NCBI RefSeq assembly: GCF_023544445.1
Contig: NZ_JALPVJ010000003.1
Coordinates: 1-64,000 of the forward strand
Source: Actinoplanes sp. M2I2
GTDB taxonomy: Bacteria > Actinomycetota > Actinomycetes > Mycobacteriales > Micromonosporaceae
Reading direction: 5' to 3'
DNA: 64,000 nt
In this document: positions 42,119 through 52,300 of the stretch, in pieces
Numbering within the stretch: the first letter of the stretch is position 1
How the letters are laid out: the number at the start of each line of letters is the position of its first letter
Notes under the pieces: model-generated
Seen by the model: the letters and a program-made list of their open reading frames with translations, nothing else
Databases searched by the model: none
Told to the model about the DNA's origin: nothing
Position numbers and translations under genes: made by a program

Positions 42119-44596
42119 ATGGCCGACGACTCGCCGGGCGGGACAGCTCCTCCCACACCCGCTTCCCCCGCCTCCGTCGAGCCCACGGCTGCCGTGGCCA
42201 CCGACGTCATGCCCGGCACCGTGCTGGCCGTGGCCGGGCGCAGGACGGGCTGGCGGCGATGGCTGCCGATCGCCGGCGTCGTCAGCTTCCTGCTGGCCGG
42301 CGCGATCGGCATGCTGCTGTTCCTGGGCGTCAACATCGGCGTCACCGGCCTGGTCATCGGCCTGACCGCCGCCGTACTGCCGGTCCCGCTGCTGGTGGCC
42401 GCCTTCCTGTGGCTCGACCGCTACGAGCCCGAGCCGATCCGCTACCTGGCGTTCTGCTTCGCCTGGGGCGCCGCGATCGCGACCGCGGTGGCGCTGCTGG
42501 TCAACACCGGCTCGGCCGTGCTGTTCGACCGGATCGGCCTGCCCGACGCGCTGGTGGCGGTGCTGGTCGCGCCGTTCATCGAGGAGCTGATGAAGGCGGC
42601 CGGCCCGCTGCTGCTCTTCTGGCGCCGGCGCGCCGAGTGGTCCGGCATCACCGACGGCATCGTCTACTGCGGTCTCTCGGCGCTCGGCTTCGCCATGGTC
42701 GAGAACGTTCTCTACCTGGGCCAGCACGGCTACGCGGCCGGCGTCGAACAGTACGGCCCGGCCACCGGCCTGCAGAACCTGTTCGCCATCTTCATCGTCC
42801 GGATCCTGTTCACCGGCTTCGCCCACCCGCTGTTCACGGCCATGACCGGCATCGGCCTGGGCCTCGCGGCCCGCTCGGGCGACCGCAAGGTGCGCTGGCT
42901 CGCGCCGATCGCCGGCCTGCTGCTCGCCATGATCCTGCACGGCACGTTCAACCTGCTGCCGACGCTCTCGGTGAGCCTGGCCCAGCCCCTGATCATGCTG
43001 TACGGCTACCTCGGCTTCATGGTCCCGCTGTTCTTCGCGGTCGTCGGCTTCGCCATCGCCCTGCGCGCCTGGGAGGGCCGGCTCACCGAGCGGGTGCTGC
43101 CGTTCTACGTGTCCACCGGCTGGTTCTCGCCGCCCGAGGTGGCCGCGCTGGGCAGCCTGGGCCGGCGATACTCGGCCCGCCAGTGGGCGCGAAGGGTGTC
43201 AGGCGACGCCGGCCAGAAGGCCATGCGGAGCTTCCAGTTCGCCGCGACCCAACTGGCCCTGCTGCGCGACGGCATGAACAGGGGCCTGGACCGCAAGCCC
43301 CGCGACGTCCAACGGGCCGCCGACGAGGAGCAGCGCCTGCTGGCCGAGATCCTCGAATACCGCGCGGTCTTCACAGCCAAGGACCCGCAGACGCCGCAGG
43401 CCTTCTGGGACGGGCGCAACTACCAGATCGCCTTCCCCGACGGCGTCACCCGCACCGTCCCCCCACCGTCCGAGCCGGTCGTGCCGTTGCCGATCCGGGT
43501 TCCCCCACCGGCGTACGCCTATGGCGGCTACCCGCAGCCCTTCAGCGCAGTGCCGGCGCCGGCCGCGAGCGCACCGCCGGGGTATCACCCGCAGGGCGGC
43601 TACCCGGGCGGCGGCGCTTACGGCTTGCCACCCGGCCAGAACGCCTGGTCCCAGCCGGGGTATGGCGGCCAGCCGGGGTACGGCGGCCAGCCGGGGTACG
43701 GCGGCCAGCCCGGATACGGCAGCCAACCGGGGTACAGCGGCCAGCCCGGATACAGCGGCCAGCCCGGATACAGCGGCCAGCCCGGATACGGCAGCCAACC
43801 GGGGTACAGCGGTCAACCGGGGTACGGCGGCCAGCCCGGATACAGCGGCCAACCGGGATACAGCGGCCAGCCCGGACACAGCGGCCAACCGGGGTACGGC
43901 AGCCAGCCCGGATACAGCGGCCAGCCCGGATACGGCAGCCAACCGGGATACAGCGGCCAGCCCGGATACAGCGGCCAGCCCGGATACAGCGTCCATCCTG
44001 GCTATGGCGCTCAGTCCGGTAACGGCTCTCAGCCCAGCTACGGCTCCCAGCCTGTTGATGGCTCTCAGCCCGGCTACGCAAACCAGCCCGGACACGGTAG
44101 CCCGGCCGGTTACAACGGACAGCCGACGCAAGACGGCCACTCTGGCCAGGGCCCTCAGCCGGGATACGGAGCCCAGCCCGGGTACGGGAGTCAGCCGGGC
44201 TATGGCGGACAGCCGGCACAGGGCCATGGCGTTCAGCCCGGATATGGCGCTCAGCCCGGACAAGGCACTCAGCCTGAAAGCGGACCTCAGCCCGGCAGCG
44301 ATCAGCGCCCGAGCACGCAGCCCGGGCACGACGGGCAGCCGGGGAACGGCACGCAGCCCGGCCTCACCGCGCAGCCCGGGTACGGCGATCAGCCCGGCTT
44401 CGGCGGCCCGAGCTACGGCGCTCAGCCGACGATCGGCGCTCAACCGGGTCAGGGTGCCCAGCCCAACTACACCTATCCGGCCGACCAGGGTGGGCAGCCA
44501 GCGCCCGGCGGTGACCCCACGCCGCCGCCCTATGACTCGTCCCCGGCGGCCACCCCCGACAGCCCGCCCGGAAACGAGAACCCGCCCCAGCAATAG
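42119..44596 (+). CDS. PrsW-family intramembrane metalloprotease with long Gly/Gln/Pro repeat tail
   Basis: The 825-residue protein has about nine helices in residues 40-320. PrsW catalytic motifs are present: EELMK (E155, E156, K159), FAMVE (E195) and HGTFN (H274). A hydrophilic segment to about 470 follows, then a Gln/Pro/Gly/Tyr-rich C-terminus of about 330 residues, including 19 contiguous hexapeptide repeats QPGY(G/S)(G/S) at residues 512-625 and degenerate copies beyond. PrsW cleaves membrane substrates such as anti-sigma factors in Bacillus; the target here is unknown. TACGCT precedes the ATG by 6 nt (leaderless). Confidence 0.9.
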   Translation: MADDSPGGTAPPTPASPASVEPTAAVATDVMPGTVLAVAGRRTGWRRWLPIAGVVSFLLAGAIGMLLFLGVNIGVTGLVIGLTAAVLPVPLLVAAFLWLDRYEPEPIRYLAFCFAWGAAIATAVALLVNTGSAVLFDRIGLPDALVAVLVAPFIEELMKAAGPLLLFWRRRAEWSGITDGIVYCGLSALGFAMVENVLYLGQHGYAAGVEQYGPATGLQNLFAIFIVRILFTGFAHPLFTAMTGIGLGLAARSGDRKVRWLAPIAGLLLAMILHGTFNLLPTLSVSLAQPLIMLYGYLGFMVPLFFAVVGFAIALRAWEGRLTERVLPFYVSTGWFSPPEVAALGSLGRRYSARQWARRVSGDAGQKAMRSFQFAATQLALLRDGMNRGLDRKPRDVQRAADEEQRLLAEILEYRAVFTAKDPQTPQAFWDGRNYQIAFPDGVTRTVPPPSEPVVPLPIRVPPPAYAYGGYPQPFSAVPAPAASAPPGYHPQGGYPGGGAYGLPPGQNAWSQPGYGGQPGYGGQPGYGGQPGYGSQPGYSGQPGYSGQPGYSGQPGYGSQPGYSGQPGYGGQPGYSGQPGYSGQPGHSGQPGYGSQPGYSGQPGYGSQPGYSGQPGYSGQPGYSVHPGYGAQSGNGSQPSYGSQPVDGSQPGYANQPGHGSPAGYNGQPTQDGHSGQGPQPGYGAQPGYGSQPGYGGQPAQGHGVQPGYGAQPGQGTQPESGPQPGSDQRPSTQPGHDGQPGNGTQPGLTAQPGYGDQPGFGGPSYGAQPTIGAQPGQGAQPNYTYPADQGGQPAPGGDPTPPPYDSSPAATPDSPPGNENPPQQ
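43652..43993 (+). repeat. 18-bp tandem array encoding QPGY(S/G)G, 19 units
   Basis: Nineteen contiguous 18-nt units of the form CAGCC(C/G)GG(A/G)TA(C/T)(A/G)GCGGC lie in one reading frame of the prsW tail. Variation is almost confined to the third codon positions and to Ser/Gly. Arrays of this sort change length by slippage between strains. Confidence 0.9.
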
Positions 44597-44625
44597 GCGA
44601 ACCGGGGCGCACCAGAATCTTGGCG

Positions 44626-44900
44626 GCCGGCTCAGGCCGGAGGGCGGCTCACGCCGGCAGCCGGCTCAACCCGGTGGGCAGCTCAGGCCCGGTGGGCAGC
44701 TCAGGCCCGGTGGGCAGCTCAAGGCCGGTAGGCAGCTCAGGCCCGGTGGGCGGCTCAAGGCCCGGCGGGCAGCTCAGGCCCGGTGAGCAGCTCAGGCCCG
44801 GTGAGCAGCTCAACCCGGTGAGCAGCTCAACCCGGTGGGCACCTCAAGCCGGTGGGCACCTCAAGCCGGTGCGCGGCTCAGGCCGGAGGGCGGCTCAGGC
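44626..44900. repeat. 18-bp tandem array, about 15 degenerate units
   Basis: Units of 17-19 bp, typically GGTGGGCAGCTCAGGCCC, cover the gap between prsW and the FUSC gene and enter the latter's 3' end (stop at 44878). The unit length equals that of the hexapeptide repeat in the prsW tail just upstream. The sequences differ and the frame is not continuous with prsW. Confidence 0.8.
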
Positions 44901-46056
44901 CCGACCGGGGGGCCGGCTTGCGGCGGCTCGAGTGGGAACGGCCGACCGCCCGGCGGACCAGACGCGGCGCCTCGGCGTAGTCGACGCCGCTGGCGCGCAG
45001 GATGTCGGTGGCGGCCGTGCGGATCTGGGCGACGATCACACCGCCCGAGAAGCCGACGCCCTCCTCGTACGCCTGGCCGCACTCCGCCGCCGCCCGCAGC
45101 GCCCGCTCCCGGGCCGCGAGCGGCTCGACGCCCTTGGCCCACTCCTGGCGCAGCAGGTCGACCGCGTCGCCGAGCAGTCCCACCGAGACGGCCAGCACCT
45201 CGGGGATGGGCTCGTCGTCGCCTAGCGCGGTGTCGGCCCGTCGGCTCATCACCCGGCAGTTCCTCAGGGCGTACGTGATGTGGTCGGCACCGTCGACGTA
45301 GAGAGCGAGCGCTCCCCGGCTCCGCCACCGGGCCGGCGCGAAGGCGACGTTCTCCCGCGCGGCCGTGACCGCCGACGAGAACGCGGCGAACGTCGTCTCG
45401 GCCGCCCGCAGGTGGATCAGCGCGTCCCCGATCGTGGTGCGGTTGCGCTCGGCCATCCCGATGCCGACCCGATGCAGCCCGCCGGCCAGCGCGCGCAGGG
45501 CGGGGTCGGCGGCCCGGCGCACGACGTTGAGCGGGTTGAGCGGCAGCAGGAACGTCATCACGGCCAGCCCCACACCACCGCCGACCAGGGCGTCGAGGAA
45601 CCTCGTCCAGGGCAGTCCCGTGCTCGACGTCAGCGTGGCGACCAGCACCGCCGAGGAGGCGGACTGCACGACCAGCGGCGTTCCCCCGCCGACCGCCGTG
45701 GCGATGACGACGGCGAGCAGCACGATCAGCCCGATCTGCCAGGGCCCGCTGCCGATGAGCAGGATGAGCGCGTCCCCGATGCCGATGCCGATGGCCACGC
45801 CGAGCACCAGTTCGGCCGTGCGGCGCACCCGCTGCCCGACCGACGAGGCCAGCGTGATCACGGCGGCGATCGGCGCGAAGAACGGCGAGGGCCGCCCGAT
45901 CACGTCGTGAGCCAGGAACCAGGCGAGGCCCGCGGCCAGGCCGGCCTGGATCGCCAGCGCCAGCCCGTAGCGCGCCCGCCGCAGGCCCCGGCGCATACCG
46001 GTTCTCGCCCGGGCGCCCATCCGCGCGATCCGCCCCTGCGGTGCGACCTCGGTCAT
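44878..46056 (-). CDS. FUSC-family membrane protein (aromatic acid exporter-like)
   Basis: The 392-residue protein has an N-terminal hydrophobic domain of about six helices (LALAIQAGLAAGLAWFLAHDV, PFFAPIAAVITLASSVGQR, LVLGVAIGIGIGDALILLI, IGLIVLLAVVIATAVGG, LVGGGVGLAVMTFLLPLNPL) and a helical cytoplasmic part, as in FUSC proteins related to fusaric-acid/p-hydroxybenzoate efflux pumps. Substrate is unknown. ATG at 46056 has TAGGGT 8 nt and GAGGTC close by. The last dozen residues (RKPAPRSGLSRPPA) derive from the adjacent repeat array. Confidence 0.85.
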   Translation of the reverse strand: MTEVAPQGRIARMGARARTGMRRGLRRARYGLALAIQAGLAAGLAWFLAHDVIGRPSPFFAPIAAVITLASSVGQRVRRTAELVLGVAIGIGIGDALILLIGSGPWQIGLIVLLAVVIATAVGGGTPLVVQSASSAVLVATLTSSTGLPWTRFLDALVGGGVGLAVMTFLLPLNPLNVVRRAADPALRALAGGLHRVGIGMAERNRTTIGDALIHLRAAETTFAAFSSAVTAARENVAFAPARWRSRGALALYVDGADHITYALRNCRVMSRRADTALGDDEPIPEVLAVSVGLLGDAVDLLRQEWAKGVEPLAARERALRAAAECGQAYEEGVGFSGGVIVAQIRTAATDILRASGVDYAEAPRLVRRAVGRSHSSRRKPAPRSGLSRPPA

Positions 46057-46385
46057 GACCTCAGACCCTAAAGCCTGACTCGGGCGGCAGGTCGAAGCGC
46101 GTCCCTTCGCCGTCGAGCGGCACGCCGGCGCGTTCCCTGTGCCGTCGAGCTGCCCGCGACAGTCGATCATGAAGGCGTTGTCCACAGCCCTGTGGACAAG
46201 TGGTTTCTCCGGCTGGACAAACGCGTAATCTCTCCCCACCCCCGGGCGGGTGGGCTGGCTAGGAGTCGTAGAGGCGGGGCAGGACGACGCAGGGCACGGC
46301 AGAGCGAGGGCAGGGCGAGGCAGGCAGGGCGAGGTGAGGCGGACTCGGCGCTGGGCCGGGTGGGGCTCGGTGTCAGGATTGGGGG
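46057..46385. other. Divergent intergenic region (329 nt) with a DnaA-box palindrome
   Basis: The region contains the promoters of the FUSC gene and the HD-protein gene. The only strong signal is the DnaA-box palindrome at 46178-46199. The remainder has a purine-rich stretch (46270-46345) and no supported gene. Confidence 0.6.
46178..46199. promoter_or_regulatory. Inverted pair of consensus DnaA boxes
   Basis: TTGTCCACAG (46178-46187), two bases, then CTGTGGACAA (46190-46199): a perfect 10-bp-arm palindrome. TTGTCCACA is the consensus DnaA box of high-GC actinomycetes, so two boxes face each other. A third partial match, CTGGACAA, lies at 46213-46220. The locus is not oriC (no dnaA or dnaN), so it may titrate DnaA or let DnaA regulate the flanking genes; it may alternatively bind another factor. 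Confidence 0.6.
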
Positions 46386-47018
46386 GTGGACAATCTTGTG
46401 GGGCGGTTCCGGGAGGCTGTTCGGGCGGCTGGGGCCACGGCGGCCGACGCGGATCTCGACGCTGCCGCCGGCTATCTGATCGGGCGGTGGTCGGAGCCGC
46501 AACGGCAGTACCACACCGTCGTGCACCTGAGCGCCGTGCTCGATGTGGTCGATCGGTTCGCCGGGCTGGCGCCGCATCCGGAGCGCGTGCGGCTCGCCGC
46601 GTGGATGCATGACGCTGTCTATGACCCGCGGGCTCTCGGGGATGCCAACGAGCGGGACAGCGCCGAGTTCGCCGAGGTCCTGCTGGCCACGCTGGGGGTG
46701 CCGGACGAGACCGCGGCCGAGGTGGCGCGTCTGGTCGGCCTGACCGCGGGGCACGCCACCGGCGAGAACGATCCGGATGGCGAGCTGCTCTGCGACGCCG
46801 ACCTGGCCGTGCTGGCGGGGGACGACGAGGCGTACGCGGCCTACACCGCGGCCATCCGCCGGGAGTACGCCCACGTGCCCGACGAGGACTTCCAGGCCGG
46901 CCGCGCCCAGGTGCTCAAGGCCCTGCTCGAGCTGCCGTCGATCTACCGCCTCGAGCCGCTGCGCGAGCGGTGGGAGTCGAAGGCCCGCGCCAACCTGGAA
47001 CGCGAACTGAACGCCTGA
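46386..47018 (+). CDS. HD-domain metal-dependent phosphohydrolase-like protein
   Basis: The 210-residue protein fits the predicted HD-superfamily group: Y(H)TVVHLSAVLDVV, RLAAWMHDAVYDP (HD pair), RDSAEFAEVLLATLG, LVGLTAGHATG and LLCDADLAVLAG. Such proteins bind divalent metal and hydrolyse phosphate esters; the substrate is not known. The GTG at 46386 has CAGGAT 6 nt upstream, suggesting a leaderless transcript starting next to the DnaA-box region. Confidence 0.87.
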   Translation: MDNLVGRFREAVRAAGATAADADLDAAAGYLIGRWSEPQRQYHTVVHLSAVLDVVDRFAGLAPHPERVRLAAWMHDAVYDPRALGDANERDSAEFAEVLLATLGVPDETAAEVARLVGLTAGHATGENDPDGELLCDADLAVLAGDDEAYAAYTAAIRREYAHVPDEDFQAGRAQVLKALLELPSIYRLEPLRERWESKARANLERELNA

Positions 47019-47029
47019 GGGCTCAGGCC

Positions 47030-47160
47030 CGCCGCAACGGCCGGCTGAACGCCACGACGGCGCTGAGAACGCTCAAGGACCCCGCGGCGCCCGGCTGAGG
47101 AAATTCAGGGACGCCGCGACGGCCGGTTGAGGTGCTTGGGACGCCGCAGCCCGGCCGTTC
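47030..47160. repeat. Degenerate 34-47 bp repeats at the 3' ends of two convergent genes
   Basis: Related units, such as GCCGCAACGGCCGGCTGA, CCGCGGCGCCCGGCTGAGG and GCCGCGACGGCCGGTTGAGG, follow each other between the HD gene and the DUF4031 gene. The last ones form the coding end of the latter (stop at 47105). Units vary and I could not fix a single length. Confidence 0.5.
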
Positions 47161-47383
47161 GTAAGCGGGCCGCCAGCTCGCGGGACGGCAGCAGCACCGC
47201 GCCCAGCCACAGCGCACTCCGGAAACGCATGTCCGGGATGTCGTAGTGGTCCCGGTCGAAGGCGCGGCGCGGGGCGCCCAGCATCTCGGCGAAGACGTGC
47301 AGCTCGTCGTAGCTCAGGTCGCTGACCAGATGCGACCAGAGCCGTCCCCGCGCCGGCCAGAGCGGCTCGTCGACGAGGATCAA
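47105..47383 (-). CDS. DUF4031 protein
   Basis: The 92-residue protein starts ILVDEPLWPARGRLWSHLVSD, the DUF4031 signature, and continues YDELHVFAEMLGAPRRAFDRDHYDIPD. The family is small and its function unknown. A TTG start at 47383 overlaps the glpD stop (TTGA), so translation is coupled. The C-terminal residues (LRRPKHLNRPSRRP) come from repeat DNA and are probably not part of the ancestral fold. Confidence 0.8.
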   Translation of the reverse strand: MILVDEPLWPARGRLWSHLVSDLSYDELHVFAEMLGAPRRAFDRDHYDIPDMRFRSALWLGAVLLPSRELAARLRTAGLRRPKHLNRPSRRP

Positions 47384-49176
47384 AGGTCGACTTGCAGCAG
47401 GTCGATCCCGCGGTCGGCGGCGTACCCCCGGACGTCCGGCGCGCCCAGCCGGGCCGCGTCGGCGGCGACGTCGTCGTCCATCGTCTGGCTCTGCCGCTCG
47501 GCGGTCACCCGGGCCACGTAGTGCTCGATCTCGCGCTCGCGCACCGCCCTGTCCCAGCCCAGCGCCTCGCCCATCACCTCGGCCGCGTGGATCACCGAAT
47601 CGCTGCCCCGGTGCGCCGTCTCGATCGAGATGCGCAGGCGCCGGGTCAGCACGTCGTCCAGGTGAAGGGCGCCTTCGGCCAGAGCCGCGTACGCCACCTC
47701 GGCCGCAAGATACTCCGGAGCCCCGGCCAGCGGGGTGGCCAGAGCCGGATCCGCCTTGATCATCGCCAGCAGGTGGACGGACAGCGTGCCGTACCGCTCG
47801 AGGAGATGCTCGATCACCCCGGTGGTGATGCCGTGGCGCCGGGCCGTGTCCTGCCTGTCCCGCCACGCGGCGGCGTAACCGTCGGCGCCCAGCAGCGGCA
47901 ACTCCGCCGTACGGGACGGGCGGTCCACCCCGAGCCGGCGCACCGCGCGGTCGATGACGTCGGCCGCCATCACCCGGTAGGTCGTGTACTTGCCCCCGGC
48001 CACCAGCAGCAGCCCGAGCATCGGCTCGACCACCGCGTGTTCCCGCGACAGCTTGGACGTGGAGTCGGCCTCACCCGAGAGCAGCGGCCGCAGCCCGGCG
48101 TACACGCCCTCGATGTCGTCGACGGTGAGCGGCCGGTCGAGCACCTCGTTGACCTGGTCGAGCAGGTATCGGATGTCGCGCGCGGACGCCGCCGGGTGGG
48201 ACCGGTCGAGCTTCCAGTCGGTGTCGGTGGTGCCGATGATCCAGTGACCGCCCCACGGGATGACGAACAGCACCGAGGTGGGCGTGCGCAGGATGAGCCC
48301 GGCCTCGCCGGTGATCGCCGAGCGGGGCACCACGAGGTGGACGCCCTTGGACGCGCGCACCCGCAGGCCGGGGCGGACGCCGACGTCACGCAGCATCTGC
48401 GACATGTCGTCGCTCCACACGCCGGTGGCCGCGACCACCGTGCGCGCGCGGACCTCGAACTCCGGGGAGCCGGGCGACTCCAGGTCGCGGACCCGGACGC
48501 CGACGACCTCGCGGGCCTCGCGCACGAAGCCGACCACGCGGGCGCTGGTGACCACGGCCGCGCCCAGGCTGGCCGCCGTACGGGCCAGGTTGACCACCAG
48601 GCGGGCGTCGTCGACCTGCCCGTCGTAGTAGCGGATCGCCCCGCTGACGGCTTCGGCCCGCAGGCTCGGGAACAGGTGGCGGGCGCCGTCGCGGGTGAGG
48701 TGGCGGTGCAGCGGCATGCCCCGGCCGGGGCCGAAGACGCCGGCGAACACGTCGTACGCCGCGACGCCGAGCCCGTAGTAGGCGCGGCGGGCCACCCGGG
48801 CGGCCGGGTTGCCGGCCGGCAGGGGCACCAGGATCGGCACCGGGCGTACGAGATGGGGCGCCAGCCGGGTGGAGAGCAGGCCGCGCTCGGTGAGGGCCTC
48901 GTGCACCAGGTGCAACTCGAGTTGCTCGAGGTAGCGCAGGCCGCCGTGGATCAGCTTGCTGGAGCGGCTCGACGTGCCGGCCGCGAGGTCGCGGGCCTCG
49001 ACCAGGGCCACCTTGAGGCCGCGGGAGGCCGCGTCGAGAGCGGCGCCGGCGCCGGTGACCCCGCCGCCGACGACCAGCACGTCGAACTGCTCGTCCTGCA
49101 GGCGCCGAAGGTCGGCCAGGCGACGGATCGGGGAGAGCCGGCCGGCGGTGTAACGAGAGACCATGGGTTCGCGCAC
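47380..49176 (-). CDS. glpD: GlpD, aerobic glycerol-3-phosphate dehydrogenase
   Basis: The 598-residue flavoprotein oxidises glycerol-3-phosphate to dihydroxyacetone phosphate at the membrane and feeds electrons to the quinone pool. The FAD-binding Rossmann motif VLVVGGGVTGAGAALDAASRG and SSRSSKLIHGGLRYLEQLEL are clear, as are TTDTDWKLD and LVAGGKYTTYRVMA. GTG at 49176 is taken as a leaderless start because TAACCT (49189-49184) ends 7 nt upstream; ATG 49164 is the alternative. DUF4031 follows with overlapping stop and start. Confidence 0.93.
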   Translation of the reverse strand: MREPMVSRYTAGRLSPIRRLADLRRLQDEQFDVLVVGGGVTGAGAALDAASRGLKVALVEARDLAAGTSSRSSKLIHGGLRYLEQLELHLVHEALTERGLLSTRLAPHLVRPVPILVPLPAGNPAARVARRAYYGLGVAAYDVFAGVFGPGRGMPLHRHLTRDGARHLFPSLRAEAVSGAIRYYDGQVDDARLVVNLARTAASLGAAVVTSARVVGFVREAREVVGVRVRDLESPGSPEFEVRARTVVAATGVWSDDMSQMLRDVGVRPGLRVRASKGVHLVVPRSAITGEAGLILRTPTSVLFVIPWGGHWIIGTTDTDWKLDRSHPAASARDIRYLLDQVNEVLDRPLTVDDIEGVYAGLRPLLSGEADSTSKLSREHAVVEPMLGLLLVAGGKYTTYRVMAADVIDRAVRRLGVDRPSRTAELPLLGADGYAAAWRDRQDTARRHGITTGVIEHLLERYGTLSVHLLAMIKADPALATPLAGAPEYLAAEVAYAALAEGALHLDDVLTRRLRISIETAHRGSDSVIHAAEVMGEALGWDRAVREREIEHYVARVTAERQSQTMDDDVAADAARLGAPDVRGYAADRGIDLLQVDL

Positions 49177-49301
49177 CTGTCCCAGGTTAGCTCCCCGCGC
49201 CGCTCCCCAAGTCGCTCGCTGCCGCAACCGTTCCGCACTTCGCCGTCCCTAGCGTCGATAGTCCCGGACCACTGGAGTCCGGGTGTCGGCGCGAGACGGG
49301 G

Positions 49302-52300
49302 ATGTCCATGCACGGTGCCGTTCTGCGGTCCAAAGCTTATCGAGCACTGGTTCTGGTGGTGGTGACCGCGGTCGCGCTGACGGCGACGATCACCCTGCTC
49401 GGCAACCGGGCGGACGCGGCCCTCACGACCGACTTCACTTCCCGTTTCGAGGCCAACGTCAACGGCTCGATCGTGCTGCGCGGCAACACCAACATGGTCT
49501 GCCCGGCCTCGGCGGCGGGCTGTGGCGACGGTCAGAACGGCGTGGCCACCGGCAACAGCGGCACAGTGAACAACAACAACTACGTCATGGAGTACGCCAA
49601 CCCGGACAACGACGCGTCGACCTTCAACGACAGCACGGCGACCATCGGCCTCCCGGCCGGCAGCAGGGTCCTCTTCGCCGGCCTGTACTGGAGTGCCGAC
49701 ACCTCGGCCGGCGCGAGCGGCGTCGCGGCCCGGAGCCCGGCCGACAAGGGCACGGTCAAATTCCGTACGCCGGTGGCCACCTGGCAGCCGGTGGCTAGCT
49801 CGACCATCTTCACGAACGGCACCAACTCGGCCTATCAGGGCTTCGCCGACGTGACCGCGCTGGTCTCGGGCGCGGGCAACGGCGTCTACGGCGTGGCCGA
49901 CATCCAGGCCGGCACCGGCAAGGACCGGTACGCCGGGTGGGCTCTGGCGATCGCCTATCAGAACGCGGCCGAGCCGATGCACAGCCTGCGGATCTTCGAC
50001 GGCTTCGGCGTGGTCAGCAGCAGCGACACCAGCGTGATCATCCCGGTCACTGGCTTCCAGACCCCGCAGAACGGCACCGTGCACGCCCGCATCGGCACCG
50101 TCGTCTACGAGGGTGACCTCGGCCTGACCGGCGACACCCTGGAGCTCGACGGCACGCAGATGTCGGACAGCACCAACCCGCCGACCAACTTCTTCAACAG
50201 CACGGTGAGCGACGCCAGCCAGTTGATCACCAGCGGGCGCTCCCCGGACGTCAAGAACCTCATGGGCGTCGACATCGACCAGTTCGACGCGAGCGGCAAG
50301 CTGGCCAACAGCCGGACCTCGGCCAACCTCAAGCTGACCACCGGCGGCGAGACGTTCTACCCCGGCGTGGTCACCTTCACCACCGACCTGTTCGCCCCCG
50401 ACGTGGTGTCGACGGTGACCGGCTCGGATGTCGACGGCGGCGACCTGCTGCCCGGTGACGTCATCGAGTACAAGATCGCCGTACGGAACGACGGCACCGA
50501 CGTCGCGCTGAAGACCGTCGTCAGCAACGCCATCCCGACGCACACCACGTACATCCCTGGCACGCTGAAGGTCGAGGGCGCCGCCAGGACCGACGCGGCC
50601 GGTGACGACACCGCCCAGTTCGCCGGCAGCACCGCCACGTTCGGCGTCGGATCGACGCCCAGCGGCACGGCGGGCGGCTCGCTGGCCCACAACGAGACCA
50701 GCTACGTCACCTTCCGGGTCAAGGTCGACGTGGACACCCCGGCCGGCTACACGATCACCAACCTGGCCGGCACCGCCTACACCGCCGAGTTCACCAAGAT
50801 GGCCGTCAACGGCACCCCGGCGACCAACGCCCTGACCGTCCAGCAGCCGAAGGCCGACCTCTCAGCCACGCTCAGCGTCTCACCGACCGTCGTGCAGCGC
50901 CTGAGCTCGCCCAACAGCGTCACCTACACCGTTGTGGTCACCAACAACGGCACCGACCTGGAGCCCGCGGCCAAGGCCGAGCTGACGCTGCCGACCGGCA
51001 TCACCGCCGGCGCGCTCCCGCCGGGCTGCTCGCTCGCCGGCTCGATCGTGACCTGCCCGGCCGGCGCCCTGCTGGCCGGCAGCCAGGCCACGTTCACGAT
51101 CCCGGCCACCGTCGGCACGAACGCCGCCGCCGGCGCGGTCGCCACCGTCAAGGTCTCGGGCACCGGCGCCGACACGGTCCCGACCAACGACACCGCCTCG
51201 GCCACGCTGCTCGTCAACTCGGCACCGCAGGCGACGGGCGACACCGCGAACACGACGAACGGGTCCCCGGTCTCGATCGACGTCCGCGCCAACGACAGCG
51301 ACCCCGACGACGCCCGCACCGATCTCACCGTCATCCTCGGCACCCCGCCGGCGCACGGCAACGCGGTCGTGGAGTCCGACGGCACCATCACCTACACGCC
51401 CGACCTGGGCTGGACCGGCACCGACTCGTTCGGTTACTTCGTGGCCGACGGGCACGGCGGCAGCGACACCGCCACCGTCACCGCCACCACGGCGAACGCC
51501 GCCCCGGTGGCGGTCGACGACAGCCGGTCCACGCCGTCGGGCACCCGGGTCGACATTCCCGTGCTGGCCAACGACTCCGACCCGAACAACAACCCCCTGC
51601 ACGTCGACGCCATCACCCAGCCGCAGGCCGGCGCGGGCGCCGCGACCCTGACCGGCGATGTGGTCTCCTACACCCCCGCGGCCGGGTTCACCGGCACCGC
51701 CGCCTTCACGTACGTCGTCGAGGACAGCCTCGGCGCCCGGCGCACCGGTCAGATCCGGGTCGCGGTGGGCAACGCCAAGCCGCACGCCGCCGACGACCTG
51801 GCCGCCGTGGCCTACCGCGGCAGCGTGACGGTCGACGTACTGGGCAACGACACCGACCCCAACGGCGACGCCCTCACGATCACGTCGGTCGGGTCGCCCG
51901 GCCACGGCACCGCCACCATCGTCGCCGGCAAGATCACCTACGAGGCACCGGCCGGGTTCTCCGGTCAGGCCACCTTCTCGTACGTCGTCAGCGACGGCAC
52001 CGACACGGACACCGCGACTGTCACCGTGACCGTCGCCAACGCCGCCCCCACCGCCGCCGCCCACTCCGTGCACACGGCCTGCGACACCGCGATCCGCATC
52101 GACGCGCTCGCCGGCTCGAACGACCCCAACGGCGACACGCTGACGGTCGGCGGGTTCACCAGCCCGGCACACGGCAGCCTGGTCCGCAACGCCGACGGCA
52201 CGCTGACCTACACCCCCGCCGCGGGCTGGTCGGGCACCGATTCCTTCGACTTCACCGTCGACGACGGGCACGGCGGCACCGACACCCGGACGATCACCGT

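Noticed and set aside
43199..44593. Minus-strand open frame over the PrsW tail with VSGLAAV-type repeats
   Set aside because: It is the complement of the real 18-bp coding repeats; the plus frame carries PrsW motifs and continues from the catalytic domain.
43652..44900. CRISPR-like arrays at the 18-bp and 17-bp repeats
   Set aside because: The repeats are contiguous without unique spacers, the units are too short, and no cas genes are near.
44620..45225. Plus-strand frame of PVGSSG-like repeats after prsW
   Set aside because: It has no independent start evidence, and it runs into the antisense of the FUSC gene.
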